A DNA stretch of 39,348 nt from an uncultured Bacteroidales bacterium. GTDB lineage: Bacteria > Bacteroidota > Bacteroidia > Bacteroidales > P3. The translations under genes and the position numbers were made by a program. The notes beneath the pieces are model-generated. The model was not told the origin of the DNA. It saw only the letters and a program-made list of their open reading frames with translations, and did not search any database. Numbering within the stretch: position 1 is the first letter of the stretch; the number at the start of each line of letters is the position of its first letter. The stretch covers positions 1 to 39,348 of the forward strand of contig CAMWNM010000015.1 of assembly GCA_947175635.1 (NCBI GenBank). Reading direction: 5' to 3'. Positions 1 to 7,317 of the stretch are shown here, in pieces.

Positions 1-1
1 T

Positions 2-817
2 TCTGAAATAGATCCAAATTATGATACAGAAGAAGAAGTGAAAAAAAATTTGCTTCGTGCACCATTATGTTTTGGTATCCGAACTTGGAATCATGAAATG
101 TTGCTAGTTGGCTACAAAATAATAAAAGAAGGTGATGAAATATATACTAGTGGTAATACAAAAGTGACCATAAAAAAAGGAGATGTGCGCATTGGTTCGA
201 CGGCATGGCTTTTAAAAAATAGTTGGGGGGAATCATTTGGAAAAAAAGGTTATTCATACGTTGTAACAAATTGGAAAGATGCTTATTGCATTAATCCTAT
301 AAGTGGAGGCATAAAAAGTAAAATTTTATCCGACAGCGATATCGTTGTTTCGGATGCGGACGGAGACGGTTTTTATTTTTGGGGGATTGGAGACCGTCCG
401 TCCTCATTGCCGGATTGGGTGCCGATGGAAGCGGACGGAGACGATTCCGACCCGACACAAGGTCCGATGGATGCTTATGGAAACTTGATTCCAAGCGGAC
501 GGATTAAAAATGTTCAAACCTCGGCAACCTGGACTTCAACGGATGAGTGTTTGCCGATTGTCTTTGTTGAGAAAGGTGCCACCTTGACGTTAAAAGGAAG
601 TTTATGCCTCAATCCGAACAGCTGTATCTTTGTTAAGGACGGAGGTGTCTTGATTTTAGACAGTGTGACATTAAATAGAGCTTCCATTAAGGTCTATAAA
701 GGAGGCAGCTTAATAGTGAAGAATGGATCCGTACTAAACAGGGAGGACGGCGATATCTTAGAGGTTGATTTGGGCGGCGTGATGGAATGGACGGAGGGAA
801 CGATGGTTCAACAATAA
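2..817 (+). CDS. Papain-family (C1A) cysteine protease, C-terminal part, cut by window edge
   Basis: The frame is open to the left edge, so the true start and the catalytic Cys/Gln half lie outside the window. What remains carries the second half of a C1A peptidase active site: the catalytic His in NHEMLLVGY (codon 92-94) and the catalytic Asn in WLLKNSWGESFG (codon 218-220). After the protease fold comes an Asp/Gly-rich stretch (VSDADGDGFYFWGIG, then EADGDDSDPTQGP) that looks calcium-binding, and then about 80 residues of short repeated strands (VEKGATLTLKG, VKDGGVLILDS, VYKGGSLIVKNGS) resembling a parallel beta-helix. No type IX sorting domain is visible at the C terminus. The last 25 codons are copied again at 2049-2127. 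The protease assignment is firm; export and substrate cannot be judged without the N terminus. Confidence 0.85.
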   Translation, partial: SEIDPNYDTEEEVKKNLLRAPLCFGIRTWNHEMLLVGYKIIKEGDEIYTSGNTKVTIKKGDVRIGSTAWLLKNSWGESFGKKGYSYVVTNWKDAYCINPISGGIKSKILSDSDIVVSDADGDGFYFWGIGDRPSSLPDWVPMEADGDDSDPTQGPMDAYGNLIPSGRIKNVQTSATWTSTDECLPIVFVEKGATLTLKGSLCLNPNSCIFVKDGGVLILDSVTLNRASIKVYKGGSLIVKNGSVLNREDGDILEVDLGGVMEWTEGTMVQQ

Positions 818-930
818 AAATCAATGTCATGAAAACAAAATCAATAACAACGCTTATTTTCCTAGTTAGCTTTTGTTTATCAACTGTTTCCGCACAAGAG
901 ATTCAACCCAATGTAGTTCAGGAGGGGCGG
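738..930 (+). repeat. Direct repeat, 5' copy (protease tail, leader and signal peptide)
   Basis: About 190 bp that recur at 2048-2240 (offset 1310) with roughly ten mismatches. The unit covers the last 25 codons of the upstream protease gene, the short intergenic leader, and the signal-peptide region of the following gene. Similarity drops abruptly downstream, around the codons after VVQEGR. Confidence 0.85.
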
Positions 931-2007
931 AAATGGAGCTTTAATAACAATGTGAGTGGGTTGGATCCTGCGCTGGATAAACTGACGGGCGAGAATCTGG
1001 TTTTTTTTCTCGGAGCGGATACTGTGATAGATGGAAAATCCTACAAGGATGTTCTATATAAAAAGGTCTTGTATTGGGATAACTTCGACTTGTTGCCCGT
1101 TCAACGAAGAGGCACGGCCTTGCGGGAAGAAGATCAGAAACTCTACCATTACGATTATGATTTGAAAACGGAACGGGTGCTGTGCGATTTTTCGCTACAG
1201 CCGGGAGATATGATAGATACATATAATCGATTCCGTGTGATAAGTACGGGAGATACTGTGTTTTACGAAGGTGGCAAGTCACACCGATACATAAAAATAG
1301 AAGATAGGGATATCCATTCTATCGATTTCTGGGTTGAAGAAATAGGCTCGTTGTCGTTGGGTATCGAATGGGGATGTTTGAACTGTCCGGGAAGTGATGA
1401 TGTGCTGCTCTGTTGCCGTAAGGGTAATGAAACCCTGTATGAAAAGACGGAAAATTGTCTTTTGATGGCAGATGAAAAGACATTTTCGGGCAAAATCGTT
1501 TTTGTGGAAAATCCACCCACCGATATTTCCTCTGCGGATTGTTCTCGCTTTCCTGTTTTACAGACAGAGGAAAGACAGTATGTACTCATGCGCAATGGAG
1601 TGCGTTGCCTATGCGAGGTGGTAATAGATGACGAAACATATCGGGATGGTGATAATGTAACGGTGCAGGGTGTGGCTTCTGTTTATATGAGGCATGGCGG
1701 CGGGGCAATTGATTCGGAATTGGAAGTGAAAACGATAAAAAAAGACAAGGTGTCGGTTCAACCCTCTCAAAAAGCCGGGCTGAAGCTGTCCCCCAATCCC
1801 GCCAGCGAAACGGTAACAATCAGTGCTGCGGGATGCAGCCTCCAAAGGGTGGAGATACTGAATGCGAACGGACGCGTTCTGTATGCCGCCGCCTTGAACA
1901 ATCCGGATTCGTTCCGCTACAATGTGGCGTGGATGCCCTCCGGCATTTACCTTGTCCGCGTAAAGACCCCCTGCGGTATCCTTACCGAGAAATTTTCGGT
2001 AAAATAA
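829..2007 (+). CDS. Type IX-secreted protein, first tandem copy
   Basis: 392 residues. The start chosen is ATG 829 (MKTKSITTLIFLVSFC), which opens directly onto a signal peptide ending near VSAQE; the frame is open further upstream but gives a non-signal leader. The middle (about residues 35-310) has no family I recognise; it contains DTVIDGKSYKDVLY, LREEDQKLYHYDY and several Cys pairs (GCLNCPG, LLCCRK). The last ~75 residues are a Por_Secre_tail (type A) sorting domain: LKLSPNPASETVTISAAG, then the closing ...GIYLVRVKTPCG and EKFSVK. The product is therefore expected to be exported by Sec, moved across the outer membrane by the type IX system and anchored on the surface. The next gene is a paralog with almost identical ends. 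Function of the payload is unknown. Confidence 0.88.
   Translation: MKTKSITTLIFLVSFCLSTVSAQEIQPNVVQEGRKWSFNNNVSGLDPALDKLTGENLVFFLGADTVIDGKSYKDVLYKKVLYWDNFDLLPVQRRGTALREEDQKLYHYDYDLKTERVLCDFSLQPGDMIDTYNRFRVISTGDTVFYEGGKSHRYIKIEDRDIHSIDFWVEEIGSLSLGIEWGCLNCPGSDDVLLCCRKGNETLYEKTENCLLMADEKTFSGKIVFVENPPTDISSADCSRFPVLQTEERQYVLMRNGVRCLCEVVIDDETYRDGDNVTVQGVASVYMRHGGGAIDSELEVKTIKKDKVSVQPSQKAGLKLSPNPASETVTISAAGCSLQRVEILNANGRVLYAAALNNPDSFRYNVAWMPSGIYLVRVKTPCGILTEKFSVK
1759..2007 (+). repeat. Direct repeat, sorting-domain cassette copy 1
   Basis: About 250 bp encoding the C-terminal sorting domain, matching 3061-3314 with only about nine mismatches, whereas the preceding ~800 bp of the two genes are clearly diverged. 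A short piece of the same 3' end is found a third time at 4158-4184. Confidence 0.85.
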
Positions 2008-2047
2008 ATCCCCGCCTGTGACATCTGGCTGCTTAATGTGTAATTAC

Positions 2048-2240
2048 ACAGGGAGGACGGCGATATCTTAGAGGTGGATTTGGGCGGCGTGATGGAATGG
2101 ACGGAGGGAACGATGGTTCAACAATAAAAATCAATGTCATGAAAACAAAATCAATAACAACGCTTATTTTCCTGATTACCTTTTGTTTCTCAATGGTTTC
2201 CGCACAAGAGATTCAACCCAATGTAGTTCAGGAGGGGCGG
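2048..2240 (+). repeat. Direct repeat, 3' copy (protease tail, leader and signal peptide)
   Basis: Second copy of the 738-930 unit, differing at about ten positions. Because it carries a piece of the protease gene into a place where no protease gene exists, the tandem pair arose by duplication of a ~1.3 kb segment starting inside the protease gene. Confidence 0.85.
2049..2127 (+). pseudogene. Duplicated 3' tail of the cysteine protease gene
   Basis: An open stretch ending in TAA at 2125-2127 encodes the same last residues as the protease at 1-817 (REDGDILEVDLGGVMEW, then TEGTMVQQ). It has no start codon of its own and is a by-product of the tandem duplication. It now forms the 5' leader of the second paralog. 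Confidence 0.75.
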
Positions 2241-3314
2241 ATATGGCTTCTTTATACAGGGCCGAGCGGGGATATAGGCTATGGGACAGGGAAAAACTTT
2301 GGTGCATTCTTCGGCACAGACACCGTGATAGACGGGAAGACCTATAAGAATGTACTTTACCGTCGGGTTTTTTATTGGGACAATTTCGATGAATTGCCGA
2401 CCTATAACTGGGGGTTCGCCTTACGTGAGGAAGGCTCCAAGGTCTATCATTACGATTACGCAACAAAAGAAGAACGGCTTCTGTTCGACTTCTCCCTCAA
2501 ACCGGGTGATACCGTTGAGACATACACCAAGCTTGTTGTAACTTCGGTGGGATTCACGGAGGGGGAAACGCCTTTACGTTATATTGAATTGCATTCTATT
2601 TCTCCGGAAATACGTTTTGACAGGTGGATAGAAAGAGTTGGGTCCGAGAAAAGTGGCATAGCTTGGAACTATTGTTGGAACTGTGTGGGCGGTTATAATA
2701 AGGATTTTGTCTGCTGCAAAGAAAAGAACGATGAAAATCCTTTCTTTACTGCGTTTACCCGCTATTGCATGAATGCGAAATATGTCACGGTAAAAGGACA
2801 AGTTTCTTTTGTACCCCTTTCAAACGCCGATTCTTCTACGCTTTGGGCTGTGATAGATAATCCTTACTACGAAGAGGAAGAAGAAAAATATACGCCGAAA
2901 TATACAACCCTGATGCGCAATTCAACGCCTTTTGCCCAAAAATTAGTCGTGGACGGCGTGGAATATCTTGCCGGCGATAATGTGGAGATAACGGGATGGC
3001 TTTCTTTTGATTTTGGGCTCTCGGATTTGGAAATCCTATCCATAAAGAAAATAGACATGGCGGTTCAACCCTCTCAAAAAGCCGAACTGAAGCTGTCCCC
3101 AAATCCCGCCAGCGAAACGGTAACAATCAGTGCTGCGGGATGCAGCCTCCAAAGGGTGGAGATACTGAATGCGAACGGACGCGTTCTGTATGCCGCCGCC
3201 TTGAACAATCCGGATTCGTTCCGCTACAACGTGGCGTGGATGCCCTCCGGCATCTACCTTGTCCGCGTAAAGACCCCCTGCGGTGTCCTTACCGAGAAGT
3301 TTTCGGTGAAATAA
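2139..3314 (+). CDS. Type IX-secreted protein, second tandem copy
   Basis: 391 residues, paralog of the gene at 829-2007. ATG 2139 (MKTKSITTLIFLITFC) is chosen because it begins the signal peptide, as in the first copy. The first ~35 residues and last ~75 residues are nearly the same as in copy 1; the middle is homologous but much diverged (shared DTVIDGK.YK.VLY, YWDNFD.LP, ALREE...YHYDY). A local acidic run EEEEEKY, absent in copy 1, lies near residue 270. The C terminus is a Por_Secre_tail sorting domain ending EKFSVK. Surface export by the type IX system is expected. The function of the central domain is not recognised. Confidence 0.88.
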   Translation: MKTKSITTLIFLITFCFSMVSAQEIQPNVVQEGRIWLLYTGPSGDIGYGTGKNFGAFFGTDTVIDGKTYKNVLYRRVFYWDNFDELPTYNWGFALREEGSKVYHYDYATKEERLLFDFSLKPGDTVETYTKLVVTSVGFTEGETPLRYIELHSISPEIRFDRWIERVGSEKSGIAWNYCWNCVGGYNKDFVCCKEKNDENPFFTAFTRYCMNAKYVTVKGQVSFVPLSNADSSTLWAVIDNPYYEEEEEKYTPKYTTLMRNSTPFAQKLVVDGVEYLAGDNVEITGWLSFDFGLSDLEILSIKKIDMAVQPSQKAELKLSPNPASETVTISAAGCSLQRVEILNANGRVLYAAALNNPDSFRYNVAWMPSGIYLVRVKTPCGVLTEKFSVK

Positions 3315-3317
3315 CGC
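3061..3317 (+). repeat. Direct repeat, sorting-domain cassette copy 2
   Basis: Second copy of the ~250-bp sorting-domain cassette. The fragment at 4158-4184 shares this copy's variants (GAGAAGTTTTCGGTGAAATAACG), so the third fragment derives from this version rather than from copy 1. Confidence 0.8.
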
Positions 3318-3373
3318 CTTGATCCATGTACAATGCAACAAGACGGAAGGAGAAACGAAATCAGAATATTATC

Positions 3374-4003
3374 ATGAAAACCAAGATATATACATGCAGT
3401 TTATTGCTGACAATGCTATTGTTGTCCGGTTTTTCTTCCTCAAAGGGAGGGGAACCGACAAACCAAAAACCGGGAGCCCACACGTTGAGTTTGGGATACA
3501 GTCCTGTTCTGTGGGGGTGGTGGTATCAAAATTGGAAGCCTGTGCCCCCTCTTAAGTTCTCGTTGAGTTATACCTACGATATACCTATGCGTTCGCGTTT
3601 TGTTAATTTCTACGCGATAGGGGAGGTTTCTTATATCGGGGCTCTCTATAAGGGCGTCGTTACTACAGCACCTGAACCGGGAGAATACAAGGAAGTGGAA
3701 TTCAAACAAAAATGGAATTCAGGCATCCTTTCCGCAGGCATTGGAATCAAACTGCATCCTGTACATTTTTTGGATTTGGCAGTCTTTTATACCGGAGGCT
3801 ACCGCTATACGAAAATTAAGACGGATATGATGGATTTTACGCAATGGGAGCATGATTTTTCGGGCTGTGTGGGCGTACGGTTCATTGGAAAAATAAAAAA
3901 AGTCAATGTTTTTGCGGGATATTCCTTCGTGCATCTGGCACCGGCAAAATTCATGCGAGAAAAAGACCATTATGTGGATGTAGGCATAGGATATACGTTC
4001 TGA
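3374..4003 (+). CDS. Outer-membrane beta-barrel protein, small
   Basis: 209 residues from ATG 3374 (MKTKIYTCSLLLTMLLLSGF), chosen because it starts a clean signal peptide. The mature part alternates polar and aromatic residues in strand-sized blocks (HTLSLGYSPVLWGWWYQNW, LKFSLSYTYDI, VNVFAGYSFVHLAP) and ends in VDVGIGYTF; the terminal Phe is the usual outer-membrane insertion signal. The size suits an eight-stranded barrel. It follows the two type IX-secreted paralogs by about 60 bp and may be transcribed with them. No specific family or ligand can be assigned. Confidence 0.8.
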   Translation: MKTKIYTCSLLLTMLLLSGFSSSKGGEPTNQKPGAHTLSLGYSPVLWGWWYQNWKPVPPLKFSLSYTYDIPMRSRFVNFYAIGEVSYIGALYKGVVTTAPEPGEYKEVEFKQKWNSGILSAGIGIKLHPVHFLDLAVFYTGGYRYTKIKTDMMDFTQWEHDFSGCVGVRFIGKIKKVNVFAGYSFVHLAPAKFMREKDHYVDVGIGYTF

Positions 4004-4005
4004 GA

Positions 4006-4119
4006 AAGTGCACCTCGGATCAGCCGATGACCTACCTGTGCCTTCAGGCCAAAGAAAGCAGCCTGGGCGGTTACACCATGACCGATGCGAAGATAACCGA
4101 ACGGGGAAACCGGCTGTAA
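4006..4119 (+). pseudogene. Orphan coding-like fragment, 37 codons without a start
   Basis: Immediately after the barrel gene an open frame reads KCTSDQPMTYLCLQAK and later GGYTMTDAKITERGNRL, then TAA at 4117-4119. It has the GC-rich codon use of the chromosome's housekeeping genes rather than of the AT-rich genes to its left. It looks like the C terminus of some protein whose body is missing. I do not recognise the parent family. Confidence 0.4.
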
Positions 4120-4131
4120 TCGCACCAAGAT

Positions 4132-4184
4132 GGCGTTGCCTATGCGAGTTGGTGCTTCTTACCGAGAAGTTTTCGGTGAAATAA
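4132..4184 (+). pseudogene. Scar of a third type IX-secreted gene copy
   Basis: A piece GCGTTGCCTATGCGAG-TTGGT resembles 1603-1622 inside copy 1, and is followed directly by CTTACCGAGAAGTTTTCGGT and the stop AAATAACG of copy 2's 3' end (3287-3317). Two distant parts of the paralog are thus joined, leaving an internally deleted remnant. Confidence 0.6.
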
Positions 4185-4198
4185 CGTGTAAATTCAAG

Positions 4199-4206
4199 TA
4201 TCTTTG
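4199..4206 (+). promoter_or_regulatory. Promoter -7 box for the murL-murD fusion gene
   Basis: TATCTTTG fits the Bacteroidota -7 consensus TAnnTTTG exactly and lies 35 bp before ATG 4241, giving a leader of roughly 28 nt. A -33 element is not clear. Confidence 0.55.
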
Positions 4207-4240
4207 CGGAGTTCCGGCTTGAAACACGGACCGAAGCAGG

Positions 4241-7102
4241 ATGAAGACACAGGAAAACCAATCAAAATTCGAGGCGTTACGCAGGCAGTATCCGTTGTTC
4301 GTGTACCGTTCGTTCAACTCTGCTCTTGAACCGGAACGGCTACATATCCGCTTTTATTTTTCGCTCTGCAATGCCAAGGGCCGGGAAGCCTACGCTTTCA
4401 GACCCGAGCTGGATATTCCCCTCCGTGCCTTCTTCCGCCCCGATGCCGTGCCCCAAGATTTGTTGGAGAACATGGTTTTCCATTGCGGCATGGTGGAGCT
4501 GGTGAGTTATTGGAAATGCGCCTGCAGTCCGCAGGTGCGGATCGACTGCGGCAAGCTCGACCCGCAACAGGCAGACTGGTTCAAGAAACTGTATTTTCTC
4601 GGCCTGGGTGAGTTCTTCTACCTCAACGGCATCCGCACCGACCGGGATTCCTTTATGGAAATTTCCTGCGCACCCGATGCGCCAAGCCATTCTACCTCCA
4701 CCAACCTGCAAGCGGACTTGCTTTTGCAAGACACTTTTCAAGTGCCCGTAGGCGGCGGAAAAGACTCGGTGGTTACGCTCGAAATACTGCGAGAGGCCTT
4801 TCCGGACAGAATCCGCCCCATGATCATCAATCCGCGCGGCGCCACACGCAACTGCTGTCTGCAAGCCGGATTCGAAGACGGGGATTGCCTCGTGGTGAAC
4901 CGCAGCATCGACAAGACCTTGCTGGAACTAAACACGCAAGGATTCCTCAACGGCCACACGCCTTTTTCGGCCATGCTGGCGTTCACAAGCCTCCTTACCG
5001 CCGCCCTGAATCAAAGCCGCCATATCGCGCTGAGCAACGAAAACAGTGCCAACGAAAGCACCGTTCCCGGCATGGAGGTAAACCACCAGTATTCCAAAAG
5101 CCTCGAGTTTGAGAACGATTTCAGGCAATACGTTGAAAAATACATTTCTCCACAATTCAACTATTTCAGTTTCCTGCGGCCTCTGAGCGAACTGGGCATC
5201 GCCCGCCTGTTCGCTTCGCTGCCACAGTACCACAGCATTTTCCGTAGCTGCAACGCCGGCAGCAAAACCGACTCCTGGTGCGGGAAATGCCCCAAATGCC
5301 TGTTCGCTTTCATCATTTTGGCTCCTTTTATGGGCATTGAAAAAATAGGCCGCCTTTTTGGAAAGAACCTGCTCAACGACCCGGAACTGATTCCTTTCTT
5401 GGACGAACTTTCCGGCCTCGCGCCTGTAAAACCGTTTGAATGCGTAGGCACGCTGAGCGAGGTGAACTGGGCGTTGCAACAACTCAAAGATCAAGCCGAA
5501 AAACACTGCCTGTTGCGTCATTACTTCTCGCTTCCCATATCGAAGAAACTTGTTCCCGAAAGCATTCTGGAAGAATTTTCATCACAGCACAACCTAACAG
5601 AAGCCTTTTCCCAAGCCTTGCAAAATGCTGTGGAAAAAGTGCGCAAACGGCAGGATGCCTCACGCCACATCAACAATCCGCTTTCGGAGGATGCCCAAGC
5701 CAAATTCCGTCCGTTCTTTGAAAAGGCAAGAACCATCGCCATTGTAGGCTTAGGGCGCGAGGGCTTGAGTTCCTTTGCCCTTATCCGCCGCCTTTTTCCC
5801 GAAAAGCCGCTTTTCTTGGTGGATGCCAATCCCGATGTCCGGAATCATCCGCTTTTCGCCGCCGACAGACAACTTGAGTTCGCCACCGGCCAAGACTATC
5901 TGGCACAACTGCGTGCCAAGATGCCCGCAATAGACCTGGTGCTCAAAACACCCGGCGTGTCTTTCAAAGATTATCCCGACTTGTTGCAAGACCCCAAGGT
6001 AAGCTCGCAGACAGACCTTTTCCTGCGTGCCTATTCCCAACAAATCATCGGCATTACGGGAACCAAGGGAAAAAGCACCACCACGCTGCTGACCCATCAT
6101 CTGCTGAGCCCTTTCCAGCCCTGCGTCCCGGCCGGCAATATGGGGATTCCCCTGTTCGACATCATCGACGAGATCAGCGAACGAACCTGTATTGTCTGTG
6201 AATTCTCGGCGCACCAGCTCGAACAGGCAAAAATCGCTCCGCATATCGGCGTTCTCCTCAATCTTTTTGAGGAACATCTGGATCACTATCAAAGTTTCGA
6301 GGCTTATCAGAACGCCAAGATGAACCTTGCCGATGCCCGGAATATCTTTATCTATCATGCGGACGACCCGCTGATTCACGAAAGGATGGCGCAACGCTCC
6401 GATTTATGCCGCGCCATGCAGGCAGACAACTTCCTCTCCTACCGCCTCGGAGCACCCGTTAATAAAGGCCTTTACTGCCAGAACCACCGGATTCTGACCG
6501 CCGAAGGCAATTTGGTGTTCGACCTTTCCCAACCGCATCCCTTGGTGGGGCAACACAATGTGCTGAACCTGATGGCAGCCTTGCTCGCCGCTCATGCCAC
6601 GGGCGTTCCTTACGAGAAACTGGCCACGCGCATCGCCTCGTTCACGCCCCTGCCGCACCGCCTGCAATACGTGGGTTGCATTGAGGGCAGGCACTTTTTC
6701 AACGATTCCATCTCCACCATACCACAAGCCGCCATCGAAGCCGTGAAAAGCGTGGAAAACCTGCCTTTCGTCAGGGGGGTGGACTGCCTGATTCTAGGCG
6801 GCATCGACCGCGGCATCGACTATAGTCCTCTGGTGGATTTCTTCGAGAAACATCCTGTTGCAAACCTAGTGCTGGTGGGTGCCGCCGGAAAACGGATCGG
6901 GAAAATGCTTTCCCAAGCCGCGTTATTGCCGGATTCTTGCCTGCACAGCGACGATTACAAGGAAATTGCAAGTTGGTCAAAAGCGCACACCCGCCCCGGT
7001 TGCGCCTGTGTGCTGTCGCCCGCCGCGGCCAGTTACGACCAGTTTAAGAACTTTGCCGAACGCGGCGAAACCTTTATGCGCCTGATACGCACCTCCCTCT
7101 GA
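4241..7102 (+). CDS. murL/murD: MurL-MurD fusion: UDP-MurNAc-L-Ala-L-Glu epimerase plus UDP-MurNAc-L-Ala-glutamate ligase
   Basis: 953 residues in two halves. Residues 1-470 resemble MurL, the ATP-dependent epimerase that turns UDP-MurNAc-L-Ala-L-Glu into the D-Glu form: a PP-loop-like VGGGKDSVVTLE (170-181), an ALSNENSANES segment (263-273), and a Cys cluster CNAGSKTDSWCGKCPKC (337-353). Residues 495-953 are a Mur ligase: Rossmann-like IAIVGLGREGLSS (499-511), ATP loop GITGTKGKSTTT (604-615), HNVLN (772-776), PHRLQYV (805-811), and the MurD C-terminal signature SPAAASYDQF...ERGETF (926-945). The canonical MurD NDSKATN is here NDSISTI (821-827), losing the Lys that binds D-Glu in E. coli MurD. 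I infer that the ligase half adds L-Glu and the other half epimerises it, bypassing glutamate racemase. MurL is known as a separate protein in Xanthomonas; the fusion reading is inference from motifs. Confidence 0.82.
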   Translation: MKTQENQSKFEALRRQYPLFVYRSFNSALEPERLHIRFYFSLCNAKGREAYAFRPELDIPLRAFFRPDAVPQDLLENMVFHCGMVELVSYWKCACSPQVRIDCGKLDPQQADWFKKLYFLGLGEFFYLNGIRTDRDSFMEISCAPDAPSHSTSTNLQADLLLQDTFQVPVGGGKDSVVTLEILREAFPDRIRPMIINPRGATRNCCLQAGFEDGDCLVVNRSIDKTLLELNTQGFLNGHTPFSAMLAFTSLLTAALNQSRHIALSNENSANESTVPGMEVNHQYSKSLEFENDFRQYVEKYISPQFNYFSFLRPLSELGIARLFASLPQYHSIFRSCNAGSKTDSWCGKCPKCLFAFIILAPFMGIEKIGRLFGKNLLNDPELIPFLDELSGLAPVKPFECVGTLSEVNWALQQLKDQAEKHCLLRHYFSLPISKKLVPESILEEFSSQHNLTEAFSQALQNAVEKVRKRQDASRHINNPLSEDAQAKFRPFFEKARTIAIVGLGREGLSSFALIRRLFPEKPLFLVDANPDVRNHPLFAADRQLEFATGQDYLAQLRAKMPAIDLVLKTPGVSFKDYPDLLQDPKVSSQTDLFLRAYSQQIIGITGTKGKSTTTLLTHHLLSPFQPCVPAGNMGIPLFDIIDEISERTCIVCEFSAHQLEQAKIAPHIGVLLNLFEEHLDHYQSFEAYQNAKMNLADARNIFIYHADDPLIHERMAQRSDLCRAMQADNFLSYRLGAPVNKGLYCQNHRILTAEGNLVFDLSQPHPLVGQHNVLNLMAALLAAHATGVPYEKLATRIASFTPLPHRLQYVGCIEGRHFFNDSISTIPQAAIEAVKSVENLPFVRGVDCLILGGIDRGIDYSPLVDFFEKHPVANLVLVGAAGKRIGKMLSQAALLPDSCLHSDDYKEIASWSKAHTRPGCACVLSPAAASYDQFKNFAERGETFMRLIRTSL

Positions 7103-7111
7103 TATTTTCCC

Positions 7112-7119
7112 TATCTTTG
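7112..7119 (+). promoter_or_regulatory. Promoter -7 box for ftcD
   Basis: TATCTTTG, an exact TAnnTTTG match just after the preceding stop codon. Transcription from here would give a leader of about 190 nt before ATG 7318. No convincing -33 element is seen. Confidence 0.5.
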
Positions 7120-7317
7120 TAAAGACGTTCTGCTAAGACCGCTCCCCTAAAACGCCTTGCGTTTTTAACCAACCCATTAAAAAATTTCAAAATGGGGATG
7201 AGATGCAAGGCTTGAGCGAGGAGGCTCGAAGGAGCGTACTTTTGTACGTGACTGAGGGCGGACGAGCGAAAACGCAGCAGATCGCCCCATTTTGAAATTT
7301 TTTAATACCTATTATAA
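7120..7317 (+). promoter_or_regulatory. Long structured leader of ftcD, candidate cis-regulatory RNA
   Basis: This ~198-nt stretch has no gene. Arms at 7176-7197 and 7285-7306 are perfect 22-nt inverted complements, enclosing 87 nt. Inside are a CGTAC-TTTT-GTACG hairpin (7235-7248) and a GAGC/GCTC pairing (7214-7226). Outside the main stem, GCCTTGC (7153-7159) could pair with GCAAGGC (7204-7210), and GCGTTTT (7159-7165) with AAAACGC (7269-7275), which would compete with other folds. The right arm ends 11 nt before the start codon, so opening or closing of the stem could affect translation. A mobile or dispersed repeat of the MITE/REP kind is the main alternative. Confidence 0.5.
7176..7306. 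repeat. Perfect 22-bp inverted repeat with 87-bp centre
   Basis: The left arm (7176-7197) begins ATTAAAAAATTTC and ends GGGG; the right arm (7285-7306) is its exact reverse complement. Perfect arms of this length are beyond an ordinary terminator, and the right-hand side lacks the position of one, since it precedes a start codon. Confidence 0.85.

Noticed and set aside
738-2240. The tandem repeat as an insertion sequence or composite transposon
   Set aside because: No transposase, terminal inverted repeats or target duplication; the repeat begins inside a coding sequence, as in a simple tandem duplication.
7285-7306. Right arm of the ftcD inverted repeat as a transcription terminator
   Set aside because: It has a T-run, but sits directly before a start codon and its partner is 87 nt away; a leader fold or dispersed repeat fits better, although attenuation is not excluded.
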